The notes: generated by a model not told the origin, from the sequence alone. 64,000 nucleotides of DNA from Arachis hypogaea (GCF_003086295.3 NC_092047.1:116972449-117036448), one strand, 5' to 3'; positions 12,679 through 24,184 are shown, numbered from the stretch's first letter. Numbers and translations are program-made.

Positions 12679-12964
12679 TAATTTCGTCATGTAGTATCAC
12701 GGATTTAATTAATACCAGTAGAAATACATTTCCTTCGTCCAAACTAAACCAAACTACAGGATCAATGATTTAAGTTAAGTGATAAAAATTGTTCTTATGT
12801 TAATACATTGATATTGGTGCAAGAAGATAATAAGATCCTGATCATGGTGATTGAAAAAAAAATTGGATTAATGAGGATTTGTACAACCTATTTGTGATTT
12901 ATGAAAGTAGAATAGAATAAATTGTGCAAAATCCTACAGAATTCTGAAAAAATGAGAACATTAC

Positions 12965-13265
12965 CAATTGATTGAGTAGATGGATATTCCATTACCAATC
13001 GATTGAAATTGGCAAAACATTCAACTTTATCATCTTCCAATCGATTGGATTACATTACCAATCGATTGAATTTGGCTAAAACTTCAATGTCACCACTTTC
13101 CAATCGATTGTATTTGGCAAATCCATGTTGTTTTCGTGAATTCAATCAATTGAGTAACAACAACAATCGATTGTTTTGAGGTTTCAATCGATTGTTTTGT
13201 GATATAGTGTAAACCAATCGATTGAGTTATCATTCAATCGATTGTTTTGAAAAACCAATCGATTG
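12965..13265. repeat. Phased array of CAATCGATTG palindromes
   Basis: Nine perfect decamers CAATCGATTG start at 12996, 13038, 13059, 13101, 13164, 13185, 13215, 13235 and 13256. Variants CAATTGATTG (12965) and CAATCAATTG (13143) also occur. Most start-to-start distances are 20-21 or 42 bp, so the motifs lie in register with a 21-bp unit. The flanking unit sequence is degenerate (for example TTTGGCAAA after several copies). Confidence 0.92.
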
Positions 13266-13288
13266 AATTTCAAGGAAACACGATTTGG

Positions 13289-13595
13289 AAGCCATGGACG
13301 AACGTAACGAGATCAAAATTAATTTTTTAATCAATTGGAATTATTAGGATGAATGGAGGATATAATTGGTTGTTATTTTTGTATTTGATTGTTAATAAAT
13401 ATAATAGATAATTGATAAAATAATAATTTATAAAATAAAAAACTATTTTTATAATAAAATAAAATATATAGGGTTGATTTGTAATTAAAATTAGTTCAAG
13501 AACTACGTAGCAATTGATAAAAAAACTCCAAAAACATGTTTTCTACTTGGACCACTAAGTGGTCCAAAGGTTCCTGGACCACCGAATCCTGAGCC
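13289..13595 (-). repeat. Right terminal inverted repeat of the MULE-like element
   Basis: Reverse complement of 12373-12678, ending in GGTGGTCC-like sequence next to the 9-bp duplication. Confidence 0.9.
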
Positions 13596-13604
13596 TCTAT
13601 GATG

Positions 13605-13937
13605 GGTTCCTTCATCAAAGTTGAGAATCCATCAAACCAAATTTGTGATTGCTTCAAGTGATGTTCATTTGAAAGATGTTGTAAGGTTGACATCATCTGA
13701 AGTTTTGAACTTCCCCAAGTTATATATGATGGTGAGTGATTTTTATTTTGTTTTATTTTGTTTGATGTACTGTGGAAGTTGTCATTCGAATGGTGAATGA
13801 TATATTAGGTTCTTAATTTTGAGTGGTTTTATTGAGCTTAATTATCCAAAAAGGAAAAGTAATACTGACAATAATTGTTCAAGTTATGTTAAAGTAAAAA
13901 TAAAATGTTGGGGTACAATATTTTTTAAAGAAGAGTA
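13605..13937. other. Intergenic sequence between elements
   Basis: No gene, RNA or clear repeat seen. Confidence 0.5.
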
Positions 13938-14098
13938 TTAGAGAACAGCAAGTTTTGTGATTCGTAGCCATTAATAAATCATTATTAATATTTTTAATGG
14001 TGTGAGATTTTATTTAATAATGTGAAATTACTTATTTTTCTTTTACTGATTAAATACTTAAGTACTGACTAAATTTCAATAAAAAAGCTGGTCTCTAA
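13938..14098 (+). mobile_element. MITE family A, copy 1
   Basis: Inverted termini TTAGAGAACAGC and AGCTGGTCTCTAA. The interior (TTTTGTGATT, TAGCCATTAATAA, TTTTTAATGGTGTGAGATTT) aligns with the copies at 14966-15117 and 37974-38108. It is the most diverged of the three. The outer limits may extend a few bases. Confidence 0.7.
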
Positions 14099-14965
14099 AC
14101 TTTTTTTTTTCAAATGTTTTCGCAGCAATAAGTTGTAAAATCAAACAGCAAATAGTTGAGTTCTTTTGTCTTTAAACTTCAAATAGAAATAGAAGAGATA
14201 TTACAAAGTACAAACTATTTTTTCAAATTCTATTTTAGTTAGGTTAGACTTTAGAGGTTCAAGTACCTAACTAATATATACTGAATTACTGATATTCAAT
14301 AATGCTAGATGACTAATTATTCTTCTACAATCATTGAACAATTAAAGTATAAAAGTTTTCATATTTATACATATTTTAGATCATTAATACAAATACAAAA
14401 ACTTATAACTTTTTTGTTGTAAAATAATTATATATAAAAAGAAATAAGTTTTCCTATCATTATTGTATCCATATTCGACCTCAACACTTCACCCAAATTC
14501 TGATGTCTGAGGCTCTGTTTTATTGGAAGGGTGAGTTCTAATTAACTAAAAGTGGTAGTACCTGTTTGCAATACTTTAGAAGATCCTATGAAAATTAAAT
14601 AGAAACAAAAGAGAAAAAAAGTCTATGTTCAAAAATAATAAATTCCAATTTCCCAAACAACATGGACTTTAACTAAATAAACTTGTAATTTCGCTAGATG
14701 AATAATAAAAAATACGAACAACATGAATAATGGTATGTATTTTAGATTTATTAACCATTCAAAATAAAAATAAAAATTAACTTTCTATTTTTAATTTATT
14801 ATTTAAATTATTAAAAAAAAAACATTATTTCTCTGTACTTTCTCACAAACTTAAACTCTTTGATGCTTCAGGAAGAAGGGAGAAAAGGTAGAAGAAACAA
14901 TAGAAGACATCTAAACATTATTATATTATTATTACCTTAGCTTACTCAAATGCATAAGATGAATG
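14099..14965. other. AT-rich spacer between MITE copies
   Basis: AT-rich intergenic sequence separating two copies of the same MITE family. No gene, RNA or further repeat was recognised. Confidence 0.5.
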
Positions 14966-15117
14966 CTAGGGACCAGCAATTTTTGTGATTTGTAACCATC
15001 AAATAGTCATCAATGATGGTTTTAATGGTGTGAGATTGGTGTGAGATTTCATCAAATGACTCACTTTTCTTTGCTAGTTACATGTTGACCAGAATTTAAC
15101 AAAGTTGCTGGCCCTAG
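14966..15117 (+). mobile_element. MITE family A, copy 2
   Basis: Termini CTAGGGACCAGCAA and TTGCTGGCCCTAG form an inverted repeat. The interior has GTGATTTGTAACCATCAAA, ATCAATGATGGTTTTAATG and GGTGTGAGATTTCATC. This is the best-preserved copy. The flanks GAATG and ACTTTT recur around copy 3, so the true ends may lie slightly outside. Confidence 0.8.
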
Positions 15118-16704
15118 ACTTTTCTAATAAATAATCCCGTATTACCAAAAAAACATGATTGAATGCAGCGTCAATGGCAATAACAAGGAAGGAACTGAGC
15201 TGGAATTTGCATCAACGCTGCACTCAATGATGCTTTTCTAGTGTGGGAGCTGTTGGTTTTCCACTTTCCATAGCTGTAGATATATTGCATGCATCATCAG
15301 CTATTTGTTAAGAGAATTTTGAATGCAGTACATCAACCAAGTTCCATTCCTATTCCTTTAATTTGTACTATCAGCTATTCCATCAGCCTCTCTTATAATT
15401 ATTGTACTGCTAATCACTTGTACAGTTGTACTAGAATCAAATCTTGTACTACTACTGTTACATTGGTCTATCTATTTTGGTCAACCATTACATCATTTTT
15501 CATCACATGCAACACTCATTATATGTCTTGGGATAAATTAAATATCTTTAGCGGCTACAACTAAAAGATGTTACAAGAAAAACTAACATTGAATATCATC
15601 CTATTTTTCATTGAATTAGCAGCGGTTTCACATGTCATTAGGATTTTTGTTTTGATTTGTTTGTCAGTATTTGTTTTTTTGAATTTTTATTCTGTATATT
15701 TAATATTTCACGTTATATAGATTATTATTTATAGATAAATTATTACTTGATTTTTACTAATTAAGATTTAATTATTAATTGTCGACTATCAAGTTTTGTC
15801 AGGTTCAGAAAGAAATTAAAAAAAATATTAACTCTGCCATCAAATTTACTCAACAATAATTTTTATTAAATAAAAAATATGAAAAATAAAATTATCGTAA
15901 AAAATTATCCGACGATAGTCATTATGAAATTTACTAATCCGATAATAAATAGTTACTAGCAAAGAGTTTATTGTCAAATTATATTCACCAATAATATGTT
16001 TATTGATGAAATTTTTCATATTTTTACTAATAAATTTAATGGTATTCAATGAAATTTCTTGTAATGAGGTGAGAAATTAAAACCTTTATTTTTTAGAAAA
16101 ATAAAAGCAAGAGACCCTTGAATTATAGTGATTTGCGTGGATCTGTATGTTGCTGTGGGCTGATTAGTTGCTACTTGTTATTCCCAACCAAAAAGGGAAA
16201 AAAAATTGAAAGAAATAAAGTATTTTTGGTTTGCTTTTTGACTTTTGTGTCATTATCAATAGGTCTTTGAAAATAATGCTGAGTTTTACCTACAAAGTGC
16301 AAAATGGAAGCACCATGCAAGAGTGATCAAGCTATAAAGAGAATATTAAAGTAAAAAATGATCAAGTTTAGTTACTTCTTGTGTAAGTCTCTTCCACTGA
16401 ACTCTTTTTGACAGATGATGAGTGAACTCAAAGAATAATGTGTTCTGTTATATATGTTTTAATTTCAAGTTCTCTTTTCCAAACAAAGTGAAATTAAAGA
16501 AATAAAAAACAAATAAATAAATAGATATAACCAATCTTAATAATATTTTTATAAAAATTATATAAAGAGCAAAATTAAAGTAGTTAGATAAGTGAAGAGT
16601 TGGTTTTTCAGAAATTATTTTTAATATGGAAATGGAGATGGCGTTTTGGTTGAATATTGATATTTGAAGTGTATTACAGTATTGTGGAACTCATTCAACA
16701 CGTC
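15118..16704. other. Gene-free AT-rich region
   Basis: Contains T-rich and AT-rich low-complexity DNA. Short open stretches at 15289-15564 and on the minus strand at 15846-16049 have biased composition and no recognisable domain, so none is called. Confidence 0.5.
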
Positions 16705-16756
16705 CTCACGTGTTACACCACGCCCCCCACGTGTTGCACCACGCCCTCCACGTGTT
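16705..16756. promoter_or_regulatory. Three G-box cores in 21-bp tandem repeats
   Basis: CACGTG starts at 16707, 16728 and 16749, each within the unit CACGTGTTGCACCACGCCC(C/T)C. The G-box is bound by plant bZIP and bHLH factors. No gene start is visible within several kilobases, so a regulatory role is only possible. Confidence 0.6.
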
Positions 16757-17906
16757 GACTTTTCACCTACAAAATCCACCCATCTGTAATTACACTAAAT
16801 AATCCTATTTCCCAAAAAAACACCAATATTTTTTCCATATAAAAAAAATCAGCCTTGGTTTTTCCTCTTAAAAGAAAATATGGATTCTTATATATATAAC
16901 AGCGCAGCACTCGTCACTTTCAATAATTATGTGGAGACCAAATTTCTTTTGCCTAGCTAGAAGGGGAAAAAAAGTAATTGTCATTGTAAATATAAGCTAC
17001 CACTTTGAAAATTTTATACATGTGAAGAGATTTTATTAATTAATATTAGAACTTAGAAGGTAACAACACAATCCTGTTCATAACCAAAATCATAAACATA
17101 TCCAGAAGCGTTTTGGCCAAATCAAATAAAGCAAAAGATCCAGAATAATCCTTATTAATTAAAATTTCAACCAATTATTGGAAAAAAGCTGACAAAAAAA
17201 AGAACACTTTTTTTGAAAAAATGAAGAGCAAATATATTGGTTTGTCTGTGTGCGATTTTTTGTAAATGTATGTGTATATAAAACTTGTTTATGCGCCGTC
17301 CACTGGAGCCATGGCCACACACGTCCTTTTAACTGAAACCAACTAGCGATTGAAAGAAATAACAAACTTTAGTCTTTACATATAATATCTTATATTGTTT
17401 CTTCATCAATCATCATCATTAGTAAAAAACTAAAAAGTGGACGTGACTCTATATACCATCATCATATTAATCATATAAGACAATTTAAAGCAAAACTTAT
17501 GTACCTAGAACTAGTTATAGTTATAGGACGCTATTGCAGAGGGCAATATTATAAACTGTAGGTAGCTCTAGGTAGGGGTGACAAAATGGACTGAATTTAC
17601 ATGACTAACCTATTAAATTGGTAAAAAAAAAAGGGTAAATTGGATTAAGATTTGAAATTTGTCCCAAAAAAACAAAAAATTGATAAGTTTGCACCGCAAA
17701 ATTTATAGATTTTGATAGGACTAGTAAACAGCTCGATAAATTGAGCTCATGAATCTGTATCGTCAAAATTAAACCTAAATTTGAGCTCAAATATTAAATG
17801 AAACTAGTTTAAATTTAAATAAGCTCAATTTATTAGTTTGTGAACAAGTTTACTTATATATATATATATAAATTGTTATAATTATTTATATTTAATATAT
17901 ATTTTG

Positions 17907-17911
<5 letters not shown>
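16757..17911. other. Gene-free AT-rich region
   Basis: No supported gene. The start of a TAGGGGTGACAAAATGG-type hAT-related repeat is visible near 17573, but its right end could not be placed. Confidence 0.45.

Positions 17912-17947
<36 letters not shown>
17912..17947. repeat. (TA)n microsatellite
   Basis: About 18 uninterrupted TA units within a longer AT-rich tract. Confidence 0.9.
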
Positions 17948-17952
<5 letters not shown>

Positions 17953-18481
17953 TATATTTAATTATAATAAAGAACATAAGTTATGTTGTTGATAGAGACA
18001 TAAATTTTTATTTATATATATAAAATGATAAATTGTGTTATTATTATTTGAACCAACTCCTTTTAATTTACTAGATACAAGATAAATAACTTATACTTTT
18101 AAAATATATAAATATTTTTTTAAAAGAATTTACCCAATCAAACTTCAAGGAATCAAATGTAGATAGTAAGATAGGTATATAGTAACGAGTAATGACAAAA
18201 TGGATAATCATCAAATTCGATGGGGTCGCGAAAAGCAGATGCTTATAATTTGATGTTGGTGCATGACCTCACTAATGATACCACCTGAACAATTCAATTA
18301 AGAAAATATTACTGAGAGCTTTTATATAAAGAGGTATCCATAAAAACTTTCAAAACATTATTTTTACTCTAAATCAAACCCTACCCAGCTACCCTAAAGT
18401 GTGTAAATTGGTAATCATGCAAATCACCGGTGATTGATCCTTAAACAAAAGCTGGTGAGACGGCCTAGCTAGTAACAAAAT

Positions 18482-18985
18482 TAGGGGTGGCAACGGGGTG
18501 GGTAGGGGTGAGTAGGGGCGGGTTTTTGCTCTATCCGATTCTGCCCCGCCCTATAAAAAACCCGCATCAAATTCGTCCCGCCCTATCCGCGGATTGTAAA
18601 AATGTTAAACCCTAACCCGTCTCTGCGAGTACCCGCCCCGCCCCTATAATTATTAAATCCAACAAATAAAATTAAATTTTAAAAATTATATAACCACCAT
18701 TTACATACATAATATAAATTAAAATAAAAATTTATATATGATATAATATTATTAATCATTTTACTAATTATTTTATATATGTTACATATATTATATATTA
18801 AAAATATATATATTTACATATATATATTATATATACCGGGGCGGGTAGGGACGGGTTCAACCTAAACACGATTCCGACCCGCCCCAACCAAAAACCCACC
18901 CCGGTGCGGGAGTGAGTAATTACCCGTCCCGAACAGATAGAGACGGAGTGGGTACCCGCAAATTTGGATAGTATTGTCACCCCCA
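18482..18985. mobile_element. hAT-like MITE with GC-rich ends
   Basis: Starts TAGGGGTGGCAA and ends TTGTCACCCCCA (imperfect inverted termini). Flanked by AACAAAAT (18474-18481) and AACAAAAC (18986-18993), an 8-bp duplication with one mismatch, as expected for hAT transposition. The subterminal parts are rich in GGCGGGTAGGG / ACCCGCCCC; the middle (18650-18830) is almost pure AT. No coding region. This GGGTGGCAA-type terminus is common in plant non-autonomous hAT families. Confidence 0.85.
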
Positions 18986-18993
18986 AACAAAAC

Positions 18994-19937
18994 CTTATAC
19001 ATCTTACATACAAAGCCATGCCAAAAGTCCAAACTCGTAATTTTTTAGTGCCAATCATGCTTAATTAATTATTTATTTTTTAGATATCCAAACCAATCAT
19101 TAGATTTGATTATAACAACTACTTACAACTACCAATGTTAGTAATTACTTTTATCTGCCGCCCAACAATTTTATAACAGAATAAGATGATTTCATCAATG
19201 TGCTCAACCATTCTCAGCCACCCATTCATCGCAACACTCACAATAAACCAAGAAATACAAGTTTCTCATTCGTTGACAATTCTTATTTTATCACTTACTT
19301 TACAAAATTTCAAAGCTTTTCCGGCCGCTTTCCAAATCATGTTATCCCATAAATAACTTCTCAAGGATGTGTCCATAAATTATATTTTTCTTTTTTTTTT
19401 ATATCCACAAACCTAAATAAAATACAGTATAATAGGAAAAATTTTGAAACAAATAGTATCACTGAACAATTTTTAAAGTGAAATTTGAGGATATATAACT
19501 CCTTCAAAATGGATGGACTAATTAAAAACTTAACTTTCAGAAGAAAAAAAGAAAATGGTTTTATGCTTTTATTAATAGGAGAATCTTTTAATTTATACTA
19601 TTATTTTTCTTTTATTTCCTTCAACGCATATAAGTTGAAATTAATTTAGCATAGTTTTAAAAATTTAAATTCTTTTTGCTCTTTGCTAACAAGTACCTTT
19701 TAGAGAAAAAATAATGAAATATTAAAATACATAAGAAAAATCAATTTTTGAATTCTTTAACTCCTCTCTCTTCATAAAAAAAAAAATCTAATTTTTATCC
19801 TAGCATATAATTCTAAATTGGTAATTTTTAACGGTTGAAACTTGGAATTAGAGGTATTAGTAGCACCGAGATAGTTTGATTGTATTTTTCAATTTAATTC
19901 AGTTTAAATTTTTTGCGGGTTAGATTAAATGTTGAGT
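18994..19937. other. AT-rich intergenic sequence
   Basis: No gene, RNA or further repeat recognised. Confidence 0.55.
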
Positions 19938-22677
19938 TACTATAAAAGAAGTTAAGTCGGCCGTTTTTAGTATGCAATTCTTTAAGGCATCAGGCTCTGA
20001 TGGGTTTCAGGCTTTCTTCTTTAAAGAATATTGGGAGATTGTTGGTTTTGATGTTTGGACTATGGTTCGTCATGCGTTCTCTGGTTTGGATATGGATCCA
20101 AGGATGATGGAAACTCTTGTGGTTCTTATTCCGAAGGTAAAAAACCCGTTTTCCATGAAGAATTTTCGACCTATTAGTATCTGTAATGTGGTTTACAAAG
20201 TTATAATAAAGGTCCTGGTCAATAGACTTCGTCCCCATTTCAAAGAGATTGTTGGACCCCTTCAAGGAGGGTTTATCCCAGGGAGAGGAACTCCGAACAA
20301 CATCATTGTAGCACAAGAGGTTCTCCATTTCATGAAGAAGACAAAGTCAAAGAAAGGCACCCTAGCCTTTAAGATTGGTCTAGAGAAAGCGTATGATAGA
20401 GTGGATTGGGGGTTTCTGAAACAAACCCTTGTGAGTTTTGGCTTTCCTCCTCCGACAGTCAATCTGATTATGCGTTGTGTCACTGCTTCCTCACTGTCTA
20501 TCCTCTGGAATGAGGATAGATTAAATAACTTCATTTCGAGCAGGCATCTTAGGCAAGAAGATCCTATATCACCATATCTGTTTGTGTTGTGTATGGAGAG
20601 ATTGTCTTGTTCTATTAATCAACAAGTTGACAGGGGCTTATGGAAGCCAGTTGCGCTTTCTAGAGGGAGTCCAAGAATTTCTCATTTGATGTTTGCTGAT
20701 GATTTGCTTCTTTTCTATAAAGCCAAAAAGCAGTAAGTTCAAACTGTGATGGTAGCTTTGGAAAATTTCTACAGAGCCTCTAGGATGGAGGTTAATGTGG
20801 ATAAATCTAAAGCACTATGCTCTAGGAATGTTTTGGCGATAAGAAAAGAGATTTTCACTAGAGTGTCCTCCATCAGATTCGTCCAGAACTTGGGCAAGTA
20901 TTTAGGGATGAGCCAGCTGGAAAGGGAGATTGCTTAATTAATAAGGCGGACAGACTTTGTTTGCTCAATTCGGTAGTGACTGCGATTCCTACTTACCGCA
21001 TGCAAGTATTTCTCTTCTCTAAAGGGGTAACTAATAAGATAGAATCCACGATGTGAAACTTTCTATGGAAGGGTCAAGCTGATAGTAGAGGCCTGAATCT
21101 AGTTAACTGGAAGGTGTTGGTCACCCCTAAGAAGTTGAGGGTCTGGAAATTAGAGATCCTTTTTGTGCTAATATTGCTCTTCTTGGAAAGCTAGTTTGGC
21201 AACTTTTTCACCATCTTGACAAGTTATGGGTTCAACTGTTGACGGAGAAATACCATTCTTCTAAGGATGATTGTTTCAATCGGTCTCGAGAAAGGGGATC
21301 TTATGTTTGGAAGAGTATATGTCGAGTTTGGAATATTCTGAATGAAGGTTTTATTTGGTGCATTGAGATTTGGAATAGAACTTTTGGTTTTCTAAATAGC
21401 GAAAAGAGGGGCGACTGCGTCATGAGATGGATTATGTTCACATTTCTTATTCGGATCTCAGGATCTTGGACCTTTGATCATCTGGACAGTGGAACCTTGA
21501 GAATATCTATTCTTCTCTGAATCAGTCTCTGCAGAGCAACATTAACTCTTACAACCCGGATGTTCAAGCTGGTTCAGAGGTCGGTTAGTGTTGGACTGGT
21601 GCGGCTTTAAAGGTTTATGATACTCGTAGTGGTTATTTGTGGCTCAGTAAAAAGATGTTTAGTTGGGAGTATAGGGATAATTGGCTTTGGTTTTGGCGTC
21701 AACATGTTCTGGAAAAGCACAAAATTTTGGCCTGGCAATGTCTTCGAAAGGCTCTTCCTACTGCTGCATTTCGTTTTAGGAGGGGCATTTCGCACACAGA
21801 TAGCTTTCCACGATGTTTCTCAGGTCAGGAATCGGTTTTACATTGCAGTCAGAATTATCCAAAAGCCCAGCTAATTTGGCAAACTCGGGGGATCTCTGGT
21901 CAACCAATGGATTTGATGAGTTGGTTTGTACATAATATCAAACAGCGCCTCTTTAGATTCTTTTATGGTCTCTGGTGAATTTGGCGTTCGAGGAATAACA
22001 AGATCTTTCATCCTCACGAGTATTGGACCATAGACAAGGTGACTGGTATGGCTTTGTCCTTGAAAAAGGAGCTTCGGAATATTTTTGAGTTGCAACGACT
22101 GTCTATCCCTCCACCATTAGTGGCTTTTGGATTCCTCCCTCACTGGATACCTTTAATATTAATTGTGATGCTAGCTATCCTGACAATGGTGTTCGGGTTG
22201 GTTTTGCTTGTGTTAGAATAAATTGGAAGGAAAGGTGGCAACGAGGCTGTCTGGGAACAATTGAGAGTCGTAGCATTTTGCAAGGAGAGTTATTTGCTAT
22301 TTGGAGAGGCTTTCTTTTAGCATGGGACTTGGGGCATAGAGACATTATATGTGAGACAGACTTGTGGAGGTCTTTACTATTGTTAATAATTTACAGGATT
22401 GCTCTGGTTTTATTGATCATTTGGTGTTAAAAATCCGAGATATCATGTCTTGGAAACGGCGTGCTGATGTTTGGTTGATCTTGAGAGATGCAAACACAGT
22501 AGCAGATTTCATGGCAAAGACTGCAATGAGGATCCTTTCTCCTCAAGTGGAGCTTCCGTTGCCTTGGAAAGAGTTTGAGAGTAGTATTCAGTGGGACTAT
22601 CTTTCTTAAGTAGTTTCTTGTTTATTTTTATTTCTTTTTTTTGTTGTTATTTGTTTTCTTTTAATTCACAAAAAAAA
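19938..22677 (+). mobile_element. LINE-A, 5'-truncated non-LTR retrotransposon (L1-like)
   Basis: Begins inside the reverse-transcriptase region (EVKSAV... at about 19950), runs through the zf-RVT-like segment and an RNase H remnant (FNINCDASYP near 22152), and ends in an A-run at 22670-22677. Flanked by GTTGAGT at 19931-19937 and 22678-22684, a short target duplication consistent with target-primed insertion. Several frame breaks downstream of 20735 make it inactive. Confidence 0.85.
19954..22609 (+). pseudogene. Decayed LINE reverse transcriptase / RNase H
   Basis: The longest intact part (19954-20735) encodes the RT fingers and palm: LIPKV, FRPISICNVVYK, GFIPGRGT, then MFADDLLLF (catalytic FADD). 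In the first palm motif the expected KIDLEKAYD reads KIGLEKAYD, so a catalytic Asp is lost, and RQGDP reads RQEDP. A stop follows at about 20733. Further pieces in shifted frames match the rest of the ORF2 protein, ending in a plant-LINE RNase H segment near 22600. Confidence 0.85.
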
Positions 22678-23091
22678 GTTGAGTAAATAGTCATTTTTTA
22701 TCATAAAAAATTCGAACGGTAACATATTGATAATGAAATAATAAAATTAAAGTCGTACCCATAAAAAATCGACTTCTTACTACAAAACTATTCAACCCCT
22801 AAAAATTACCAAAAAATTTTAAATTACCATTCCTTGACCTCACCCATCATCATCGTCATCACATTACTCTCTTTCTCTCCCTCCTCTCTTAGCATAGACT
22901 TGCAGCCCTCTTTATCCCCTTCTCTTTTTCACATGTGTCCACCTTCACTACAGCTATCTTTGGAAACGATGAACAATGGATTCCATTTTTCCTGATTCGA
23001 GTTATTCCCATAACCTCCAGTGGTAACCCAAGCTTGCTTTGTGACCTTGTGAAAATTTTTCGAAAGAAGCTACTATGTCCTCTTTCTCTCT

Positions 23092-23120
23092 GAGAGAGAG
23101 AGAGAAAGAGAGAGAGAGAG
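23092..23120. repeat. (GA)n microsatellite
   Basis: GA units with one AAA interruption. Confidence 0.9.
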
Positions 23121-23230
23121 TTTTTAGATAATTTTTTAAGGTTTGGATAGTTATATAGTGCTCAATTATATGTATAATATTAAAAATATAGATTAAATGT
23201 ATATAGAATATGTGTATTAATAATTATATA

Positions 23231-23239
<9 letters not shown>

Positions 23240-23273
<34 letters not shown>
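23240..23273. repeat. (AAT)n microsatellite
   Basis: About ten ATA/AAT units following a (TA)n run. Confidence 0.9.
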
Positions 23274-23731
23274 TATAATTTTACATATATATGAATGTTT
23301 TTAATTGTTTAAAATTTTATAGTCATTTTTTATATATAATTTTCATGTAGAACATAAATAAAAAATTTATAATGATAGATAGACAATATATTAAATTTAT
23401 TTTTTAATATTTTTTAATATATATAAGTTATAATTTATTGATAGAATTATAGATTATATTCCTATTATTTGAGTCAGCTCGTGAGCTCGAGCCAGTTCGT
23501 GAGCTTTCGTTGAGTCGAACTTAAGCTTACAAAATATGCTCAATTGTTAATGAGTCGAGCCGTGAGCCAAGCTTAATTTTCGTAAGTCGAGTTTAAGCCT
23601 GGTCTAGCTCGACTCAACTCGGCTCACTTCCAACCCTAATTTTATAGTATAGAGTTAATTTTTTATAAGTACAATTTTAATTTTTTAACGGTGTTTGAAT
23701 ATTTTATAATCAGAAGTGATTATTTACTCTT

Positions 23732-24176
23732 AAATTTTTTATTCAGTTTTAAAAAAAATAGTATTAAACTATTAATATAAATAACTTCAACTGAATAAAT
23801 AAATTTTATAATAATATTAAAATAAGAAATTAAATAATAATATGCAAATTACTTAAAATAATATATAAATATATTAAATATATTATAAGTTAAATCTTAA
23901 GTTTAATAATAAGATGACAATAATGCATGACACGATTTGATTTGAACTGGATCAAATTGATTTTAAAAAGTAGATATAAAAAAATTTAATATAATTTGGG
24001 TAATTATTAAAGATAAAATATAATCTAATCTAATCTAATGCTAAAATTAAAATTATTTAATGTTAAGAACAATGAATGAGAATGGTTTGGAGTTTGGAGT
24101 TTGAATTTAAAACTGAAACAAACACCCCTACTTGAAAGTTGAGAGTGTTGAAGGGGGGGAAAAGGAGGGAGCTTTG
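23732..24176. other. AT-rich upstream region of the PB1 gene
   Basis: AT-rich DNA leading to the promoter at 24177. No gene seen. Confidence 0.5.
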
Positions 24177-24184
24177 TATATATA
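24177..24184 (+). promoter_or_regulatory. Probable TATA box of the PB1-domain gene
   Basis: TATATATA followed by GTGG, 89 bases before the ATG at 24273, a fitting place for a plant core promoter. Confidence 0.65.

Larger units (their letters stand above)
12373..13595. mobile_element. Mutator-like non-autonomous foldback element
   Basis: 1223 bp bounded by long terminal inverted repeats. The termini read GGCACAGGATTTGGTGG on the left and, reverse-complemented, GGCTCAGGATTCGGTGG on the right. The element is flanked by a perfect 9-bp direct repeat TCTATGATG at 12364-12372 and 13596-13604. Long inverted repeats with a 9-bp target duplication are typical of MULEs. There is no transposase frame; the interior holds phased CAATCGATTG palindromes instead. 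Mobilisation would need an autonomous relative elsewhere (inference). Confidence 0.9.
22678..23731. mobile_element. Possible foldback element next to LINE-A
   Basis: The left arm (about 22678-22790) starts GTTGAGTAAATAGTCATTTT. The right arm (about 23635-23731), reverse-complemented, starts AAGAGTAAATAATCACTT. Similarity continues (AAAATTAAA-TGTAC--ATAAAAAAT-GACT). Inside are a microsatellite pair and, at 23470-23637, a GAGCTCG/GAGTCGAGCC-rich segment ending TTCCAACCCTAA that looks like the end of a hAT-type repeat. The arms are diverged; limits are approximate. Confidence 0.4.

Noticed and set aside
12965..13265. CRISPR-like reading of the CAATCGATTG array
   Set aside because: The repeats are 10-bp palindromes at 21-bp spacing in a plant nuclear transposon; there are no unique spacers of constant length and no cas genes.
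13496..13696. Minus-strand frame crossing the right end of the Mutator-like element
   Set aside because: It runs from host DNA into the terminal repeat; no domain, no conserved start.
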